64,000 nt of DNA, from the NCBI RefSeq assembly GCF_002995785.1, contig NZ_PVXO01000005.1, forward strand, positions 124,001 to 188,000. The letters run 5' to 3'. Positions within the stretch are counted from its first letter, which is position 1. Every line of letters begins with the position of its first letter. Of the stretch, positions 17,163-26,149 are shown one piece after another. Made by a program: the position numbers and the translations under genes. The notes under the pieces are model-generated. The model saw only the letters and a list, made by a program, of their open reading frames with translations, was not told the DNA's origin and did no database searches. The DNA is from Clostridium liquoris. Its GTDB lineage: Bacteria; Bacillota; Clostridia; Clostridiales; Clostridiaceae.

Positions 17163-18404
17163 ATGAATATAGATAAGATTTCTATCAAGAAGTTGATCCC
17201 TGCCGACTATAATCCTAGAAAGGATTTAAGGCCAGGTGATCCAGAGTATGAAAAACTAAAAAGGTCATTTGAGGAGTTTGGGTATGTTGAACCAATTATT
17301 TGGAATAAAACTACAGGTAGAGTGGTTGGTGGCCATCAGAGACTGAAAGTTCTACTGAGCATGGGTATGGATGTAGTGGATTGTGTAGTTGTAGAGATGG
17401 ATGAGGAAAAGGAGAAGGCTCTTAATATTGCATTGAATAAAATAAGCGGAGAATGGGATAAGGAAAAACTGGCACTTCTTATTACAGATTTAAACGCTGC
17501 AGACTTTGATGTATCTCTGACTGGATTTGATCCAGGAGAACTGGATGATCTTTTCAAGGATTCTTTAAAAGACAAAATAAAAGAAGACGATTTTGATATA
17601 GATAGCGAGCTGAATAAGCCCGCTATTTCGCGTTTAGGAGATGTTTGGATACTTGGTAGGCACAGACTGGTATGTGGAGATAGTACAAATAAGGAGACAT
17701 TCAATACATTAATGGATGGAAAAGTTGCTAATCTGGTGGTAACTGATCCCCCATACAATGTTAACTATGAAGGTACTGCAGGGAAAATCAAGAACGATAA
17801 TATGGCAAATGATGCTTTTTATAAGTTTCTGTTAGATGCCTTTATAAATATTGAAACAGCACTGGCAACAGATGGAAGCATTTATGTATTCCATGCCGAT
17901 ACAGAGGGACTTAATTTTAGAAAGGCATTTGTCGATGCAGGTTTTTATCTTTCTGGTACTTGTATTTGGAAGAAGCAATCCTTGGTTCTTGGAAGATCTC
18001 CTTATCAGTGGCAGCATGAACCAGTACTCTTTGGTTGGAAAAAGAAAGGCAAGCATAACTGGTATTCCGATAGAAAGCAGACCACCATCTGGGAATTTGA
18101 GAAACCGAAGAAAAACAGTGATCATCCTACGATGAAGCCAGTTGCACTTGTGGCCTACCCTATTTTGAATTCAAGCCTTTCTAATTGTATCGTGCTTGAT
18201 CCTTTTGGAGGTTCAGGAAGTACACTGATTGCTTGTGAGCAGACAGATAGAATCTGCTACACCATTGAACTGGATGAAAAGTACTGTGATGTCATTGTGA
18301 AAAGGTATATTGAGCAAGTTGGAAACTCAGATGGTGTGTTTGTTTTAAGAGATGGTTCGAAAATAAGATATTGTGACCTGCCAGACGTTGCTACCGCCGA
18401 TTAA
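17163..18404 (+). CDS. ParB-like domain/DNA modification methyltransferase fusion
   Basis: 413 residues. Residues 1-110 are a ParB-type domain (DYNPRKDL, VGGHQRLKVLLSMG). The rest is a beta-class amino-methyltransferase with the catalytic motif TDPPYNVNYEG (about 194-204) and the SAM-binding motif LDPFGGSGSTLIACE (about 347-361). It methylates adenine N6 or cytosine N4; the target is unknown. ATG 17163 follows GGGAGG. In phages, such enzymes protect against host restriction. The metK gene nearby may feed it. Confidence 0.92.
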   Translation: MNIDKISIKKLIPADYNPRKDLRPGDPEYEKLKRSFEEFGYVEPIIWNKTTGRVVGGHQRLKVLLSMGMDVVDCVVVEMDEEKEKALNIALNKISGEWDKEKLALLITDLNAADFDVSLTGFDPGELDDLFKDSLKDKIKEDDFDIDSELNKPAISRLGDVWILGRHRLVCGDSTNKETFNTLMDGKVANLVVTDPPYNVNYEGTAGKIKNDNMANDAFYKFLLDAFINIETALATDGSIYVFHADTEGLNFRKAFVDAGFYLSGTCIWKKQSLVLGRSPYQWQHEPVLFGWKKKGKHNWYSDRKQTTIWEFEKPKKNSDHPTMKPVALVAYPILNSSLSNCIVLDPFGGSGSTLIACEQTDRICYTIELDEKYCDVIVKRYIEQVGNSDGVFVLRDGSKIRYCDLPDVATAD

Positions 18405-18455
18405 TGGAAGAGTCTTTTCTACAGAAAGATGCTCTAAATGACTTGATATTAACAG

Positions 18456-18486
18456 CCTTTAGAGTGATATATGTATGTACCGAAAA
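18456..18486 (+). repeat. Leader repeat, copy 1
   Basis: GCCTTTAGAGTGATATATGTA followed by TGTACCGAAAA (to 18486), 20 nt before the 18506 gene. A near-identical copy precedes the amidoligase gene at 19593-19624. Confidence 0.7.
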
Positions 18487-18505
18487 TAGAAAGGCGGTAT
18501 GAAAA

Positions 18506-19294
18506 ATGCAGATAAACTATAATGTCACAGGAGCAAAAAGAAAAGAGCTAGTCAACGCAATCAGCCAAAAACTGAATGCTCCTGCAAGATATCTCGGAGC
18601 ACCTACATTTGCATATGAAGTGGCAGACTACAACATTGACAAAAACGGGGTAGTCAGAGGACCAGATAATTATGAACTGGTTAATGATCTATTAGGCCTT
18701 TATGACTTCAATGCGGTTACAGCAGAATATGACACACCACTTCCAGAAGCAGAGCCTGTTCTTGAAAATATTCAAGTTCCCAATGAAGCGGCTCTTGGGG
18801 GTAGGGTAAATCCAAATAGTGATTACGAAGAACCTCCCGTATACAACGAATCAAATGAAACCGAAGAAGCTATTAGTTTGATTATTCAAATGCCGAGGGA
18901 GGGTTTTAGCGAAACTGCACTTGGTAACCTAAAAGGATTGGTAGAAAGCAAAGAAACCCTTATAAAGAAAGCACTTGATACTGACTCTATTCCCATTATC
19001 ATAAATGAGGAATTTATAACCTTCCCTTGGTTCCAGAGTGAGTGCTCCGCAGAGGAGGTGAAGGCTTATACCCACTTTGTAACAGCACTTTGTGAAATGG
19101 CAAAGAAACAGACCCGCGTCAACTCGACCGAGAAATCAGTGGAGAATGAAAAGTACGCTTTCCGTTGTTTCCTTCTAAGACTTGGATTTATCGGGCCAGA
19201 ATACAAAACAGAACGAAAAATTCTCCTCTCCAAACTGTCGGGTAGCTCTGCCTTCAAAAGCGGAAGTGCCAAGCATGAGGAGGTGAGTGAATAA
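18506..19294 (+). CDS. Prophage virulence-like protein with amidoligase-type C-terminal module
   Basis: 262 residues. The N-terminal ~70 residues (MQINYNVTGAKRKELVNAIS, LGAPTFAYEVADYNID) form a small domain seen in prophage proteins labelled virulence protein; function unknown. A variable acidic linker follows. Residues about 165-255 align by eye with the C-terminus of the amidoligase at 19657: F-SE-A---Y----AL---A--Q, then VENEKYAF, LGFIG-E and LSGSSAF against VENEKFAM, IGFIGDEF and LSGSAAW. It lacks the amidoligase catalytic motifs. It may be a partner, substrate carrier or duplicated tail. It overlaps DUF4314 at 19294. Confidence 0.65.
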   Translation: MQINYNVTGAKRKELVNAISQKLNAPARYLGAPTFAYEVADYNIDKNGVVRGPDNYELVNDLLGLYDFNAVTAEYDTPLPEAEPVLENIQVPNEAALGGRVNPNSDYEEPPVYNESNETEEAISLIIQMPREGFSETALGNLKGLVESKETLIKKALDTDSIPIIINEEFITFPWFQSECSAEEVKAYTHFVTALCEMAKKQTRVNSTEKSVENEKYAFRCFLLRLGFIGPEYKTERKILLSKLSGSSAFKSGSAKHEEVSE

Positions 19295-19521
19295 TGAATA
19301 TCATTCACCCAGAAATGCTAAAGCAACTTAGAAGTTATTACACTCCAGGAACTCGTGTCATGCTACTTAAGATGAATGACCCTTATACCAAGCTTCAGCC
19401 AGGAGATAAAGGTACGGTTACTAGTGTTGATGATTTGGGAACTATCCACGTCAGTTGGGATTCAGGCAGTTCCCTTGGAGTGGTTTTTGGAGAGGATTTA
19501 TGCAAGAAAATCGAAGAATAA
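19294..19521 (+). CDS. DUF4314 protein
   Basis: 75 residues, a beta-rich SH3-like fold by pattern: MLLKMNDPYTKLQPGDKGTV, VDDLGTIHVSWDSGSSLGVV. It matches the DUF4314 family, which is common in clostridial prophages and of unknown function. It is coupled to the gene before it by a 1-nt overlap and lies between the two proteins that share a C-terminal module, so it probably belongs to the same cassette. Confidence 0.75.
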   Translation: MNIIHPEMLKQLRSYYTPGTRVMLLKMNDPYTKLQPGDKGTVTSVDDLGTIHVSWDSGSSLGVVFGEDLCKKIEE

Positions 19522-19592
19522 AAACACACATTTTAAGCCCAATATGGCAGTAAATATGTAGATTTATATTGCAGAATTGTCTTGCTATATAA

Positions 19593-19624
19593 GCCTTTTA
19601 GAGTGATATATGTACATGCCGAAA
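19593..19624 (+). repeat. Leader repeat, copy 2
   Basis: GCCTTTTAGAGTGATATATG, then TACATGCCGAAA, 33 nt before the amidoligase gene. It differs from copy 1 by one extra T and a few bases near the 3' side. It could be a shared promoter or a binding site co-regulating the two genes. Confidence 0.7.
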
Positions 19625-19656
19625 GGACAAACACACTTTAAAAGGAGTGATACACG

Positions 19657-20556
19657 ATGTTAAGTGCAAAATTCGGGATTGAGATTGAATTTACAGGGAT
19701 TACAAGGGAAAGGGCAGCTAGAGTCGCTGCAGAATATTTGCAAGGCATTTACAGTGAAGGCGGGACTTACTACGACACCAAGAAGGTAAAAACTCCAGAT
19801 GGTCGAGTGTGGAAGTTTATGTACGATGGGAGCATCAACTGCCAAAGAAAAGAAGGTAGAAGAAAAGTAGCTGCAGGTAGAGATTATAGCGTTGAGCTGG
19901 TTAGTCCAATCCTAACCTACCGGGAGGACATTGAAACTTTGCAGGAGCTAGTAAGAAAGCTTCGCAAATCTGGAGCCTTTACAAATACATCTTGCGGAAT
20001 TCACATTCATCTAGACGGTGCTGAACATACCCCACGAAGCATTCGAAACTTTGTAAATATCATTGCAAGCAAAAACGACTTATTTTATAAAGCACTTCAG
20101 ATTGCACCGCAGAGAATGAATTACTGCAAAAAGATGGACAGTATTTTGGTTGAGAAGATGAACCGTAAAAAGCCTAAAACGATGAGACAAATTGAGGATA
20201 TTTGGTACGAAGGTTACAGCGAGAGTAGAAGCACTCATTACCACAACAGCCGCTACCATTTCCTCAACCTTCACAGCTTTTTTACCGGAAACCATACAGT
20301 TGAACTTAGAGGATTCAATAGCGAACTTCATGCAGGAAAGATAAGAAGCTACATTGTTCTAGCACTTGCCATCAACCACCAAGCCTTAACACAAAAGTGT
20401 GCATCAGCAAAGAAACCGCAGGTGGAAAACGAGAAATTTGCCATGAGAACCTATCTAAACCGGATTGGTTTCATTGGAGATGAATTTGCAAACTGCAGAG
20501 AACATTTGACAGCAGCACTTTCGGGTTCAGCTGCATGGCGGTTTCGGGCGGCCTGA
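19657..20556 (+). CDS. Amidoligase (GS-like COOH-NH2 ligase)
   Basis: 299 residues. It matches the Amidoligase_2 family of glutamine synthetase-fold ligases that join carboxyl and amino groups using ATP. Visible motifs are FGIEIEFTG (about 6-14), VELVSPIL, CGIHIHLD (about 114-121) and NLHSFFTGNHTVELRGFNSE (about 209-228). The last ~65 residues form the module shared with the 18506 protein. Related phage cassettes pair an amidoligase with a gamma-glutamylcyclotransferase, as here, and have been proposed to make peptide tags on proteins or small peptides. The substrate is unknown. Confidence 0.85.
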   Translation: MLSAKFGIEIEFTGITRERAARVAAEYLQGIYSEGGTYYDTKKVKTPDGRVWKFMYDGSINCQRKEGRRKVAAGRDYSVELVSPILTYREDIETLQELVRKLRKSGAFTNTSCGIHIHLDGAEHTPRSIRNFVNIIASKNDLFYKALQIAPQRMNYCKKMDSILVEKMNRKKPKTMRQIEDIWYEGYSESRSTHYHNSRYHFLNLHSFFTGNHTVELRGFNSELHAGKIRSYIVLALAINHQALTQKCASAKKPQVENEKFAMRTYLNRIGFIGDEFANCREHLTAALSGSAAWRFRAA

Positions 20557-20594
20557 GCTGCCCCTAACCCACAAAGCTAAGAAGGAGGATTACA

Positions 20595-21053
20595 ATGAAG
20601 AATAAATTATATCTTGCCTATGGCTCCAACCTTAATCTAAAGCAAATGGCCGACAGATGCCCCACAGCGAAGGTGGTAGGAGCAAGTCAAATCAATGACC
20701 ACCGCCTATTATTTCGAGGGGCACACGCGGGCGCTGTGGCGACAATCGAGCCTTTTGAGGGTGGCAACGTACCAGTTTTAGTTTGGGAGATTACACCGAC
20801 CGATGAAGCGGCACTTGACCGTTACGAGGGATGGCCGTTCCTTTATCGAAAGGAAACAATAAAAGTGAAGTTGGGAAGCAAAACCGTCAAGGCGATGGTC
20901 TACATCATGAATGATGGTAGACCGCTTGGACAGCCGAGTTGTTATTATTACAGTACAATTTTAGAAGGCTATAAGAGTGCGGGCTTCGATGTGGAAATCC
21001 TGCGCAAAGCTACAACTGATTCAATAGAATCGGAGGAGGTAGCCAATGAATGA
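20595..21053 (+). CDS. Gamma-glutamylcyclotransferase-like protein
   Basis: 152 residues. It has the BtrG/GGCT-fold signature LYLAYGSNLN (about 5-14) and the catalytic-glutamate region LDRYEGWPFLYRKE (about 76-89). The family releases 5-oxoproline from gamma-glutamyl amines. Next to an amidoligase it could remove or proofread gamma-glutamyl groups. GAAGGAGG precedes the ATG. The C-terminus overlaps the next gene by 8 nt. Confidence 0.88.
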   Translation: MKNKLYLAYGSNLNLKQMADRCPTAKVVGASQINDHRLLFRGAHAGAVATIEPFEGGNVPVLVWEITPTDEAALDRYEGWPFLYRKETIKVKLGSKTVKAMVYIMNDGRPLGQPSCYYYSTILEGYKSAGFDVEILRKATTDSIESEEVANE

Positions 21054-21234
21054 GATAATTAAGCAACAAATCCTTTCCATCCGAGAAAGTGGAGTCACAA
21101 ATATGTTTGATGTGGACCGAGTACAGTATGAGGCAAATGAACGAGGGTTTTATGAATTGGTAGTCTATTTAATAGACCATAAAGCAGAATATGCCCATTT
21201 CATACTGACGGGTGAAGTGGATATAAAGAAATAA
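21046..21234 (+). CDS. DUF5049 protein
   Basis: 62 residues: IIKQQILSIRESGVTNMFDV, EANERGFYELVVYLIDHK, YAHFILTGE. This matches the DUF5049 family of short prophage proteins, function unknown. It is coupled to the cyclotransferase gene (8-nt overlap) and is the last gene before a terminator, so it closes the amidoligase cassette. Confidence 0.75.
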   Translation: MNEIIKQQILSIRESGVTNMFDVDRVQYEANERGFYELVVYLIDHKAEYAHFILTGEVDIKK

Positions 21235-21253
21235 CTAAATCTAAATAGGATAG

Positions 21254-21296
21254 AGAAAAGGGCTTCATCTATAGGATTGAGGCTCTTTTCTTATGT
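21254..21296 (+). terminator. Terminator closing the accessory block
   Basis: AGAAAAGGGCTTCA (21254-21267) pairs with TGAGGCTCTTTTCT (21278-21291) with two mismatches; T-rich sequence follows. It separates the amidoligase cassette from the large terminase operon. Confidence 0.75.
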
Positions 21297-21322
21297 CCTT
21301 TTCCATAAAAGGGGCGGTGTTT

Positions 21323-22927
21323 ATGCGGAAACTGAAGAAATATAAGCCGACCGCCTTTATAGCTGAAGGGTCATATTACGATAAGGACGCTGCTGATTAC
21401 GCTGTGGCTTTTATCGAAGCACTCTCCCATACGAAAGGTTCATGGGCAGGCAAGCCTTTTGAACTTATCGACTGGCAGGAAAAAATTGTCCGTGATTTAT
21501 TCGGTATCTTAAAACCTAATGGATACCGGCAGTTTAACACGGCTTATATAGAAATACCTAAAAAGATGGGAAAAAGCGAGCTTGCAGCAGCAATCGCACT
21601 TCTCCTCACTTGTGGAGATGGTGAAGAACGAGCAGAGGTATACGGTTGTGCCGCAGATCGCCAGCAGGCATCAATTGTATTTGAAGTAGCAGCCGATATG
21701 GTGCGGATGTGTCCAGCGCTGAATAAACGAGTGAAGTTGCTGGCTTCAACTAAACGACTGGTGTACCTGCCGACCAACAGCTTTTATCAGGTATTGTCGG
21801 CTGAAGCCTATTCAAAACACGGCTTCAATATACATGGTGTTGTTTTTGATGAACTTCATACTCAGCCAAATAGGAAACTATTTGATGTTATGACAAAAGG
21901 GTCTGGTGATGCGAGAACCCAACCGCTATATTTTCTTATCACCACTGCAGGGACGGATACCCAGAGTATCTGCTATGAAACACACCAAAAAGCGGTTGAT
22001 ATTATTGAGGGCAGAAAATACGATCCTACTTTTTATCCCGTAATCTACGGTGCCAAAGAAGAGGATGATTGGACTGATCCTAAAGTATGGAAGAAAGCAA
22101 ATCCAAGCTTAGGAATTACAGTAAGTATCGATAAAGTTAGAGCCGCTTGTGAAAGTGCAAAGCAGAACCCTGCTGAGGAAAATAGCTTTCGACAGCTGCG
22201 TCTGAACCAGTGGGTTAAGCAATCTGTCCGTTGGATGCCAATGGCAAAGTGGGATGCCTGTGCGTTTCCAGTAAAACCAGAGAGCCTTGAAGGTAGAGTA
22301 TGCTATGGAGGACTTGATTTATCCTCTACCACTGACATTACAGCCTTCGTGCTGGTGTTCCCACCGGAAGATGAAACAGATAAATATACCGTTCTCCCGT
22401 ATTTTTGGATGCCGGAGGATAATATTGACCTCCGAGTTCGACGAGACCACGTGCAATACGACCTTTGGGAGAAGCAAGGCTATATTTTAACCACCGAGGG
22501 AAATGTAGTCCATTATGGATACATTGAAAAATTCATTGAAGAACTGGGGGAAAAGTACAACATTCGAGAGATTGCTTTTGACCGCTGGGGCGCTGTTCAG
22601 ATGGTGCAAAATCTTGAAGGGTTAGGCTTTACTGTAGTTCCTTTCGGTCAAGGTTTTAAAGATATGTCACCACCTACAAAGGAACTTATGAAGCTGACAT
22701 TAGAAGAAAGAATAGCACACGGCGGGCATCCAGTACTACGGTGGATGATGGATAACATCTATATAAAAACAGATCCGGCTGGAAATATAAAACCGGACAA
22801 GGAAAAAAGTACAGAAAAAATAGATGGAGCAGTGGCAACTATTATGGCACTCGACCGCGCCATCCGCTGTGGACCAGGTAATAGTGGAGACTCGGTGTAT
22901 GACGAGAGAGGTTTAATAATTCTATAA
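21323..22927 (+). CDS. Phage terminase large subunit
   Basis: 534 residues. The ATPase has Walker A IPKKMGKSELAAA (about 76-88) and Walker B GVVFDELH (about 172-179), with the coupling motif ITTAG near 215. The nuclease domain opens with GGLDLSSTTDITAF (about 329-342), including a catalytic aspartate. It packages DNA into the prohead with TerS and the portal. ATG 21323 is chosen because GGGGCGG precedes it; the upstream in-frame ATG lies in the terminator. Confidence 0.95.
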   Translation: MRKLKKYKPTAFIAEGSYYDKDAADYAVAFIEALSHTKGSWAGKPFELIDWQEKIVRDLFGILKPNGYRQFNTAYIEIPKKMGKSELAAAIALLLTCGDGEERAEVYGCAADRQQASIVFEVAADMVRMCPALNKRVKLLASTKRLVYLPTNSFYQVLSAEAYSKHGFNIHGVVFDELHTQPNRKLFDVMTKGSGDARTQPLYFLITTAGTDTQSICYETHQKAVDIIEGRKYDPTFYPVIYGAKEEDDWTDPKVWKKANPSLGITVSIDKVRAACESAKQNPAEENSFRQLRLNQWVKQSVRWMPMAKWDACAFPVKPESLEGRVCYGGLDLSSTTDITAFVLVFPPEDETDKYTVLPYFWMPEDNIDLRVRRDHVQYDLWEKQGYILTTEGNVVHYGYIEKFIEELGEKYNIREIAFDRWGAVQMVQNLEGLGFTVVPFGQGFKDMSPPTKELMKLTLEERIAHGGHPVLRWMMDNIYIKTDPAGNIKPDKEKSTEKIDGAVATIMALDRAIRCGPGNSGDSVYDERGLIIL

Positions 22928-22977
22928 ATTTCAATGATTGTTTGTGGTGTAATTCTTTCAATTTGGAGGTGAGGCCT

Positions 22978-24222
22978 ATGAATTTATTAAAAGGACTGTT
23001 TCGTTCAAGGGACAAACCGCAAAACCGTGTGGGTAGCGCATTTTCCTTCCTATTCGGCGGTACATCATCTGGCAAAACAGTAAATGAGCGTACTGCAATG
23101 CAAGCAACAGCGGTGTATGCCTGCGTAAGAATACTAGCTGAAGCTATTGCTGGACTGCCACTACATGTATATAGATATCGTTCTGATGGAGGTAAAGAAA
23201 AGATTCCTTTCCACCCTTTGTATTACCTTCTTCATGATGAACCAAATCCAGAGATGACTTCATTTGTGTTTCGAGAAACACTGATGAGTCATCTTTTACT
23301 TTGGGGCAATGCTTATGCACAGATAGTTCGAAATGGTCGTGGCCAGGCAATTGCGCTTTATCCCCTACTTCCTAACAAGATGGAAGTAAGTCGAGCATCA
23401 AATGGTGAACTGGTTTATACCTACTACCGGGATACAGACGAAAGTGGCCTGAATCCAAAGGGAGGCTATGTCACACTTCGCAAAGATGATGTACTTCACA
23501 TACCAGGTTTAGGTTTTGATGGACTCATTGGCTATAGCCCTATTGCTATGGCAAAAAATGCAATCGGTATGTCACTTGCTACTGAAGAGTACGGTGCGGC
23601 ATTCTTTGCTAATGGAGCCAATCCCGGCGGTGTGCTGGAGCACCCGGGAGTAATTAAAGACATACAGAGAGTGAAGGATAGCTGGAATAGTGCTTACCAA
23701 GGCACAGCTAAGGCACATAAAATCGCTGTATTGGAAGAGGGCATGAAGTTTCAAGCCATCGGTATACCTCCAGAACAGGCTCAGTTTTTAGAAACACGGA
23801 AATTTCAAATCAATGAGATTGCAAGGATTTTCCGTGTGCCTCCCCATATGGTGGGAGATCTTGAGAAATCTAGCTTCTCTAATATCGAGCAGCAGTCTTT
23901 GGAGTTTGTAAAATACACTCTCGATCCGTGGGTGGTGAGATGGGAGCAAAGTCTCCAGCAATCGCTTATTTTGCCTTCTGAGAAAACATCAGTATTCATC
24001 AAGTTCAATTTAGATGGTCTGCTGCGCGGCGATTATCAAAGCCGAATGAATGGCTATGCTATTGGGCGGCAAAATGGCTGGATGTCAGCTAATGATATCC
24101 GTGAATTGGAGGACATGAACCGTATCCCAGCTGAGGAAGGTGGCGATTTATATCTGGTTAACGGAAATATGACGAAATTGGCTGACGCAGGAGCGTTTGC
24201 CAAAACCGAAGGAGGTCAGTAA
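22978..24222 (+). CDS. HK97-type portal protein
   Basis: 414 residues. Typical portal features are AMQATAVYACVRILAEAIAGLPLHVY, NPEMTSFVFRETLMSHLLLWGNAYAQI (split by the usual GTG-like turns) and IEQQSLEFVKYTLDPWVVRWEQ. It forms the dodecameric channel at the capsid vertex. ATG 22978 follows GGAGGTGAG. It abuts the protease gene with no gap (TAAATG). Confidence 0.95.
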   Translation: MNLLKGLFRSRDKPQNRVGSAFSFLFGGTSSGKTVNERTAMQATAVYACVRILAEAIAGLPLHVYRYRSDGGKEKIPFHPLYYLLHDEPNPEMTSFVFRETLMSHLLLWGNAYAQIVRNGRGQAIALYPLLPNKMEVSRASNGELVYTYYRDTDESGLNPKGGYVTLRKDDVLHIPGLGFDGLIGYSPIAMAKNAIGMSLATEEYGAAFFANGANPGGVLEHPGVIKDIQRVKDSWNSAYQGTAKAHKIAVLEEGMKFQAIGIPPEQAQFLETRKFQINEIARIFRVPPHMVGDLEKSSFSNIEQQSLEFVKYTLDPWVVRWEQSLQQSLILPSEKTSVFIKFNLDGLLRGDYQSRMNGYAIGRQNGWMSANDIRELEDMNRIPAEEGGDLYLVNGNMTKLADAGAFAKTEGGQ

Positions 24223-24912
24223 ATGAAGAAGTTCTGGAATTGGGTGCGAGATTCTGATGAAGGGCGCACTCTCTATTTAAATGGAGTGATATCCGAAGAA
24301 ACGTGGTGGGGTGATGAGGTCACACCTAAGATGTTCAAAGATGAACTGCTGGCTGGCACCGGTGATATTACAGTGTGGATTAACTCTCCTGGCGGGGATG
24401 TGTTTGCAGCAGCTCAGATTTACAACATGCTTATGGACTATACAGGAAAGGTCACTGTAAAAATTGACGGGCTTGCGGCAAGTGCAGCTTCCGTTATTGC
24501 AATGGCGGGTGGAGATGTATATATGTCGCCGGTATCCATGATCATGATTCATAACCCTTCGACCATTGCCATCGGTGACAGCGAGGAAATGTTGCGAGCA
24601 AAGGCTCTATTAGATGAAGTTAAGGAAAGTATTATTAATGCCTATGAGTTAAAGACTGGTCTTTCCCGAACAAAGCTTTCTCATCTGATGGATGCAGAAT
24701 CATGGATGAATGCAAATAAAGCCATCGAACTTGGTTTTGCAGATAAGATCATGTTTATGGAAAATGAAACACCGGATTTGGCAGATAGCCTTATCTTTAG
24801 CAGGATGGCGGTTACCAACTCACTTATTAGTAAACTACCTAAAAAACAAAAACAAAAAACAGGTACACCTATAGAGTCGCTGGATAAGCGGCTTTCTTTA
24901 ATTTCTCACTAA
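24223..24912 (+). CDS. ClpP-type head maturation protease
   Basis: 229 residues. It is a ClpP fold with ITVWINSPGGDVFAAAQIYN, the nucleophile region GLAASAASVIAMAGG (serine about residue 89) and the histidine in SMIMIHNPS (about 109). It trims the scaffold segment of the capsid protein during head maturation. It lies directly between portal and major capsid genes, as in HK97-like phages. Confidence 0.95.
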   Translation: MKKFWNWVRDSDEGRTLYLNGVISEETWWGDEVTPKMFKDELLAGTGDITVWINSPGGDVFAAAQIYNMLMDYTGKVTVKIDGLAASAASVIAMAGGDVYMSPVSMIMIHNPSTIAIGDSEEMLRAKALLDEVKESIINAYELKTGLSRTKLSHLMDAESWMNANKAIELGFADKIMFMENETPDLADSLIFSRMAVTNSLISKLPKKQKQKTGTPIESLDKRLSLISH

Positions 24913-24931
24913 TTTAAAGGAGGAAATAACA

Positions 24932-26137
24932 ATGAGTAAAATTCTTGAATTGCGCGAGAAACGCGCTAAGGTTTGGGATGCGGCGAAGGCATTCCTTGAT
25001 TCAAAACGTGGCGGTGATGGATTGTTATCCGCAGAGGACACACAAACCTATGAAAAGATGGAAGCTGAAGTTGTTGCACTTGGTAAAGAAATAGAACGTT
25101 TGGAACGTCAGGCGGTTATTGACTTAGAACTTTCCAAAGCCACGAGTAGCCCTATTACAAACACACCGTCCAAACATGCCGATGATAAGACAGGACGCGC
25201 GTCTGCAGAGTACAAGAAAGCATTCTGGAATGCTATGCGTACTCGTGCAGGGGAAGGCCTTGATGTAAACGTAAGAAATGCCCTTCAAATTGGTACAGAC
25301 TCCGAGGGTGGTTATCTTGTGCCTGACGAGTTTGAACGTACCTTAGTAGAGGCTCTTGAGGAAGAGAACATTTTCCGTTCACTGGCCAATGTTATCAATA
25401 CATCTTCTGGCGATAGGAAAATTCCTGTTGTAGCTACAAAAGGTACTGCTTCCTGGGTGGATGAAGAAGGCACTATCCCAGATAGCGATGATAGCTTCGG
25501 ACAGGTTTCTATAGGAGCTTACAAACTCGCTACCATGATCAAAGTTTCCGAGGAGCTTCTTAACGATTCTGTGTTCAATCTTGAAGCCTACATCTCTAAG
25601 GAGTTTGCAAGGCGTATCGGTAACAAAGAGGAAGAGGCGTTCTTTACCGGTGATGGATCTGGAAAACCGACAGGTATCCTTGCTTCTACAGGTGGTGCCC
25701 AAATTGGTGTGACTACTGCAGGTGCTACGGCAATTACTATGGACGAGGTACTTGATCTGTTCTATTCACTAAAGGCACCTTACCGTAATAAGGCTGTATT
25801 CGTTATGAACGACGCCACTGTAAAAGCAATCCGTAAACTAAAGGATGGTCAAGGACAGTACCTATGGCAACCTTCCTTACAGGCAGGTACACCGGATACT
25901 ATCCTCAATCGACCATTGTATACTTCTGCATATATGCCAACTATTGCTGCCGCTGCGAAGAGTATCGCATTTGGTGATTTTAGTTATTACTGGGTAGCTG
26001 ATCGTCAGGGTCGTGTATTTAAGAGGCTTAATGAACTTTATGCTGTTACTGGCCAAGTAGGCTTTGTTGCAACTCAGCGTGTGGATGGAAAATTAATTCT
26101 ACCTGAAGCCATAAAAGTACTTCAGCAGAAAGCTTAA
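24932..26137 (+). CDS. HK97-fold major capsid protein
   Basis: 401 residues. The N-terminal ~100 residues form a coiled-coil delta/scaffold region (KILELREKRAKVWDAAKAFL). The HK97 fold follows from about GTDSEGGYLVPDEFERTLVE. GDGSGKPTGIL and FGDFSYYWVADRQG are typical of the family. The scaffold region is expected to be removed by the protease encoded just upstream. Confidence 0.95.
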   Translation: MSKILELREKRAKVWDAAKAFLDSKRGGDGLLSAEDTQTYEKMEAEVVALGKEIERLERQAVIDLELSKATSSPITNTPSKHADDKTGRASAEYKKAFWNAMRTRAGEGLDVNVRNALQIGTDSEGGYLVPDEFERTLVEALEEENIFRSLANVINTSSGDRKIPVVATKGTASWVDEEGTIPDSDDSFGQVSIGAYKLATMIKVSEELLNDSVFNLEAYISKEFARRIGNKEEEAFFTGDGSGKPTGILASTGGAQIGVTTAGATAITMDEVLDLFYSLKAPYRNKAVFVMNDATVKAIRKLKDGQGQYLWQPSLQAGTPDTILNRPLYTSAYMPTIAAAAKSIAFGDFSYYWVADRQGRVFKRLNELYAVTGQVGFVATQRVDGKLILPEAIKVLQQKA

Positions 26138-26149
26138 TGGAGGTGCGTT

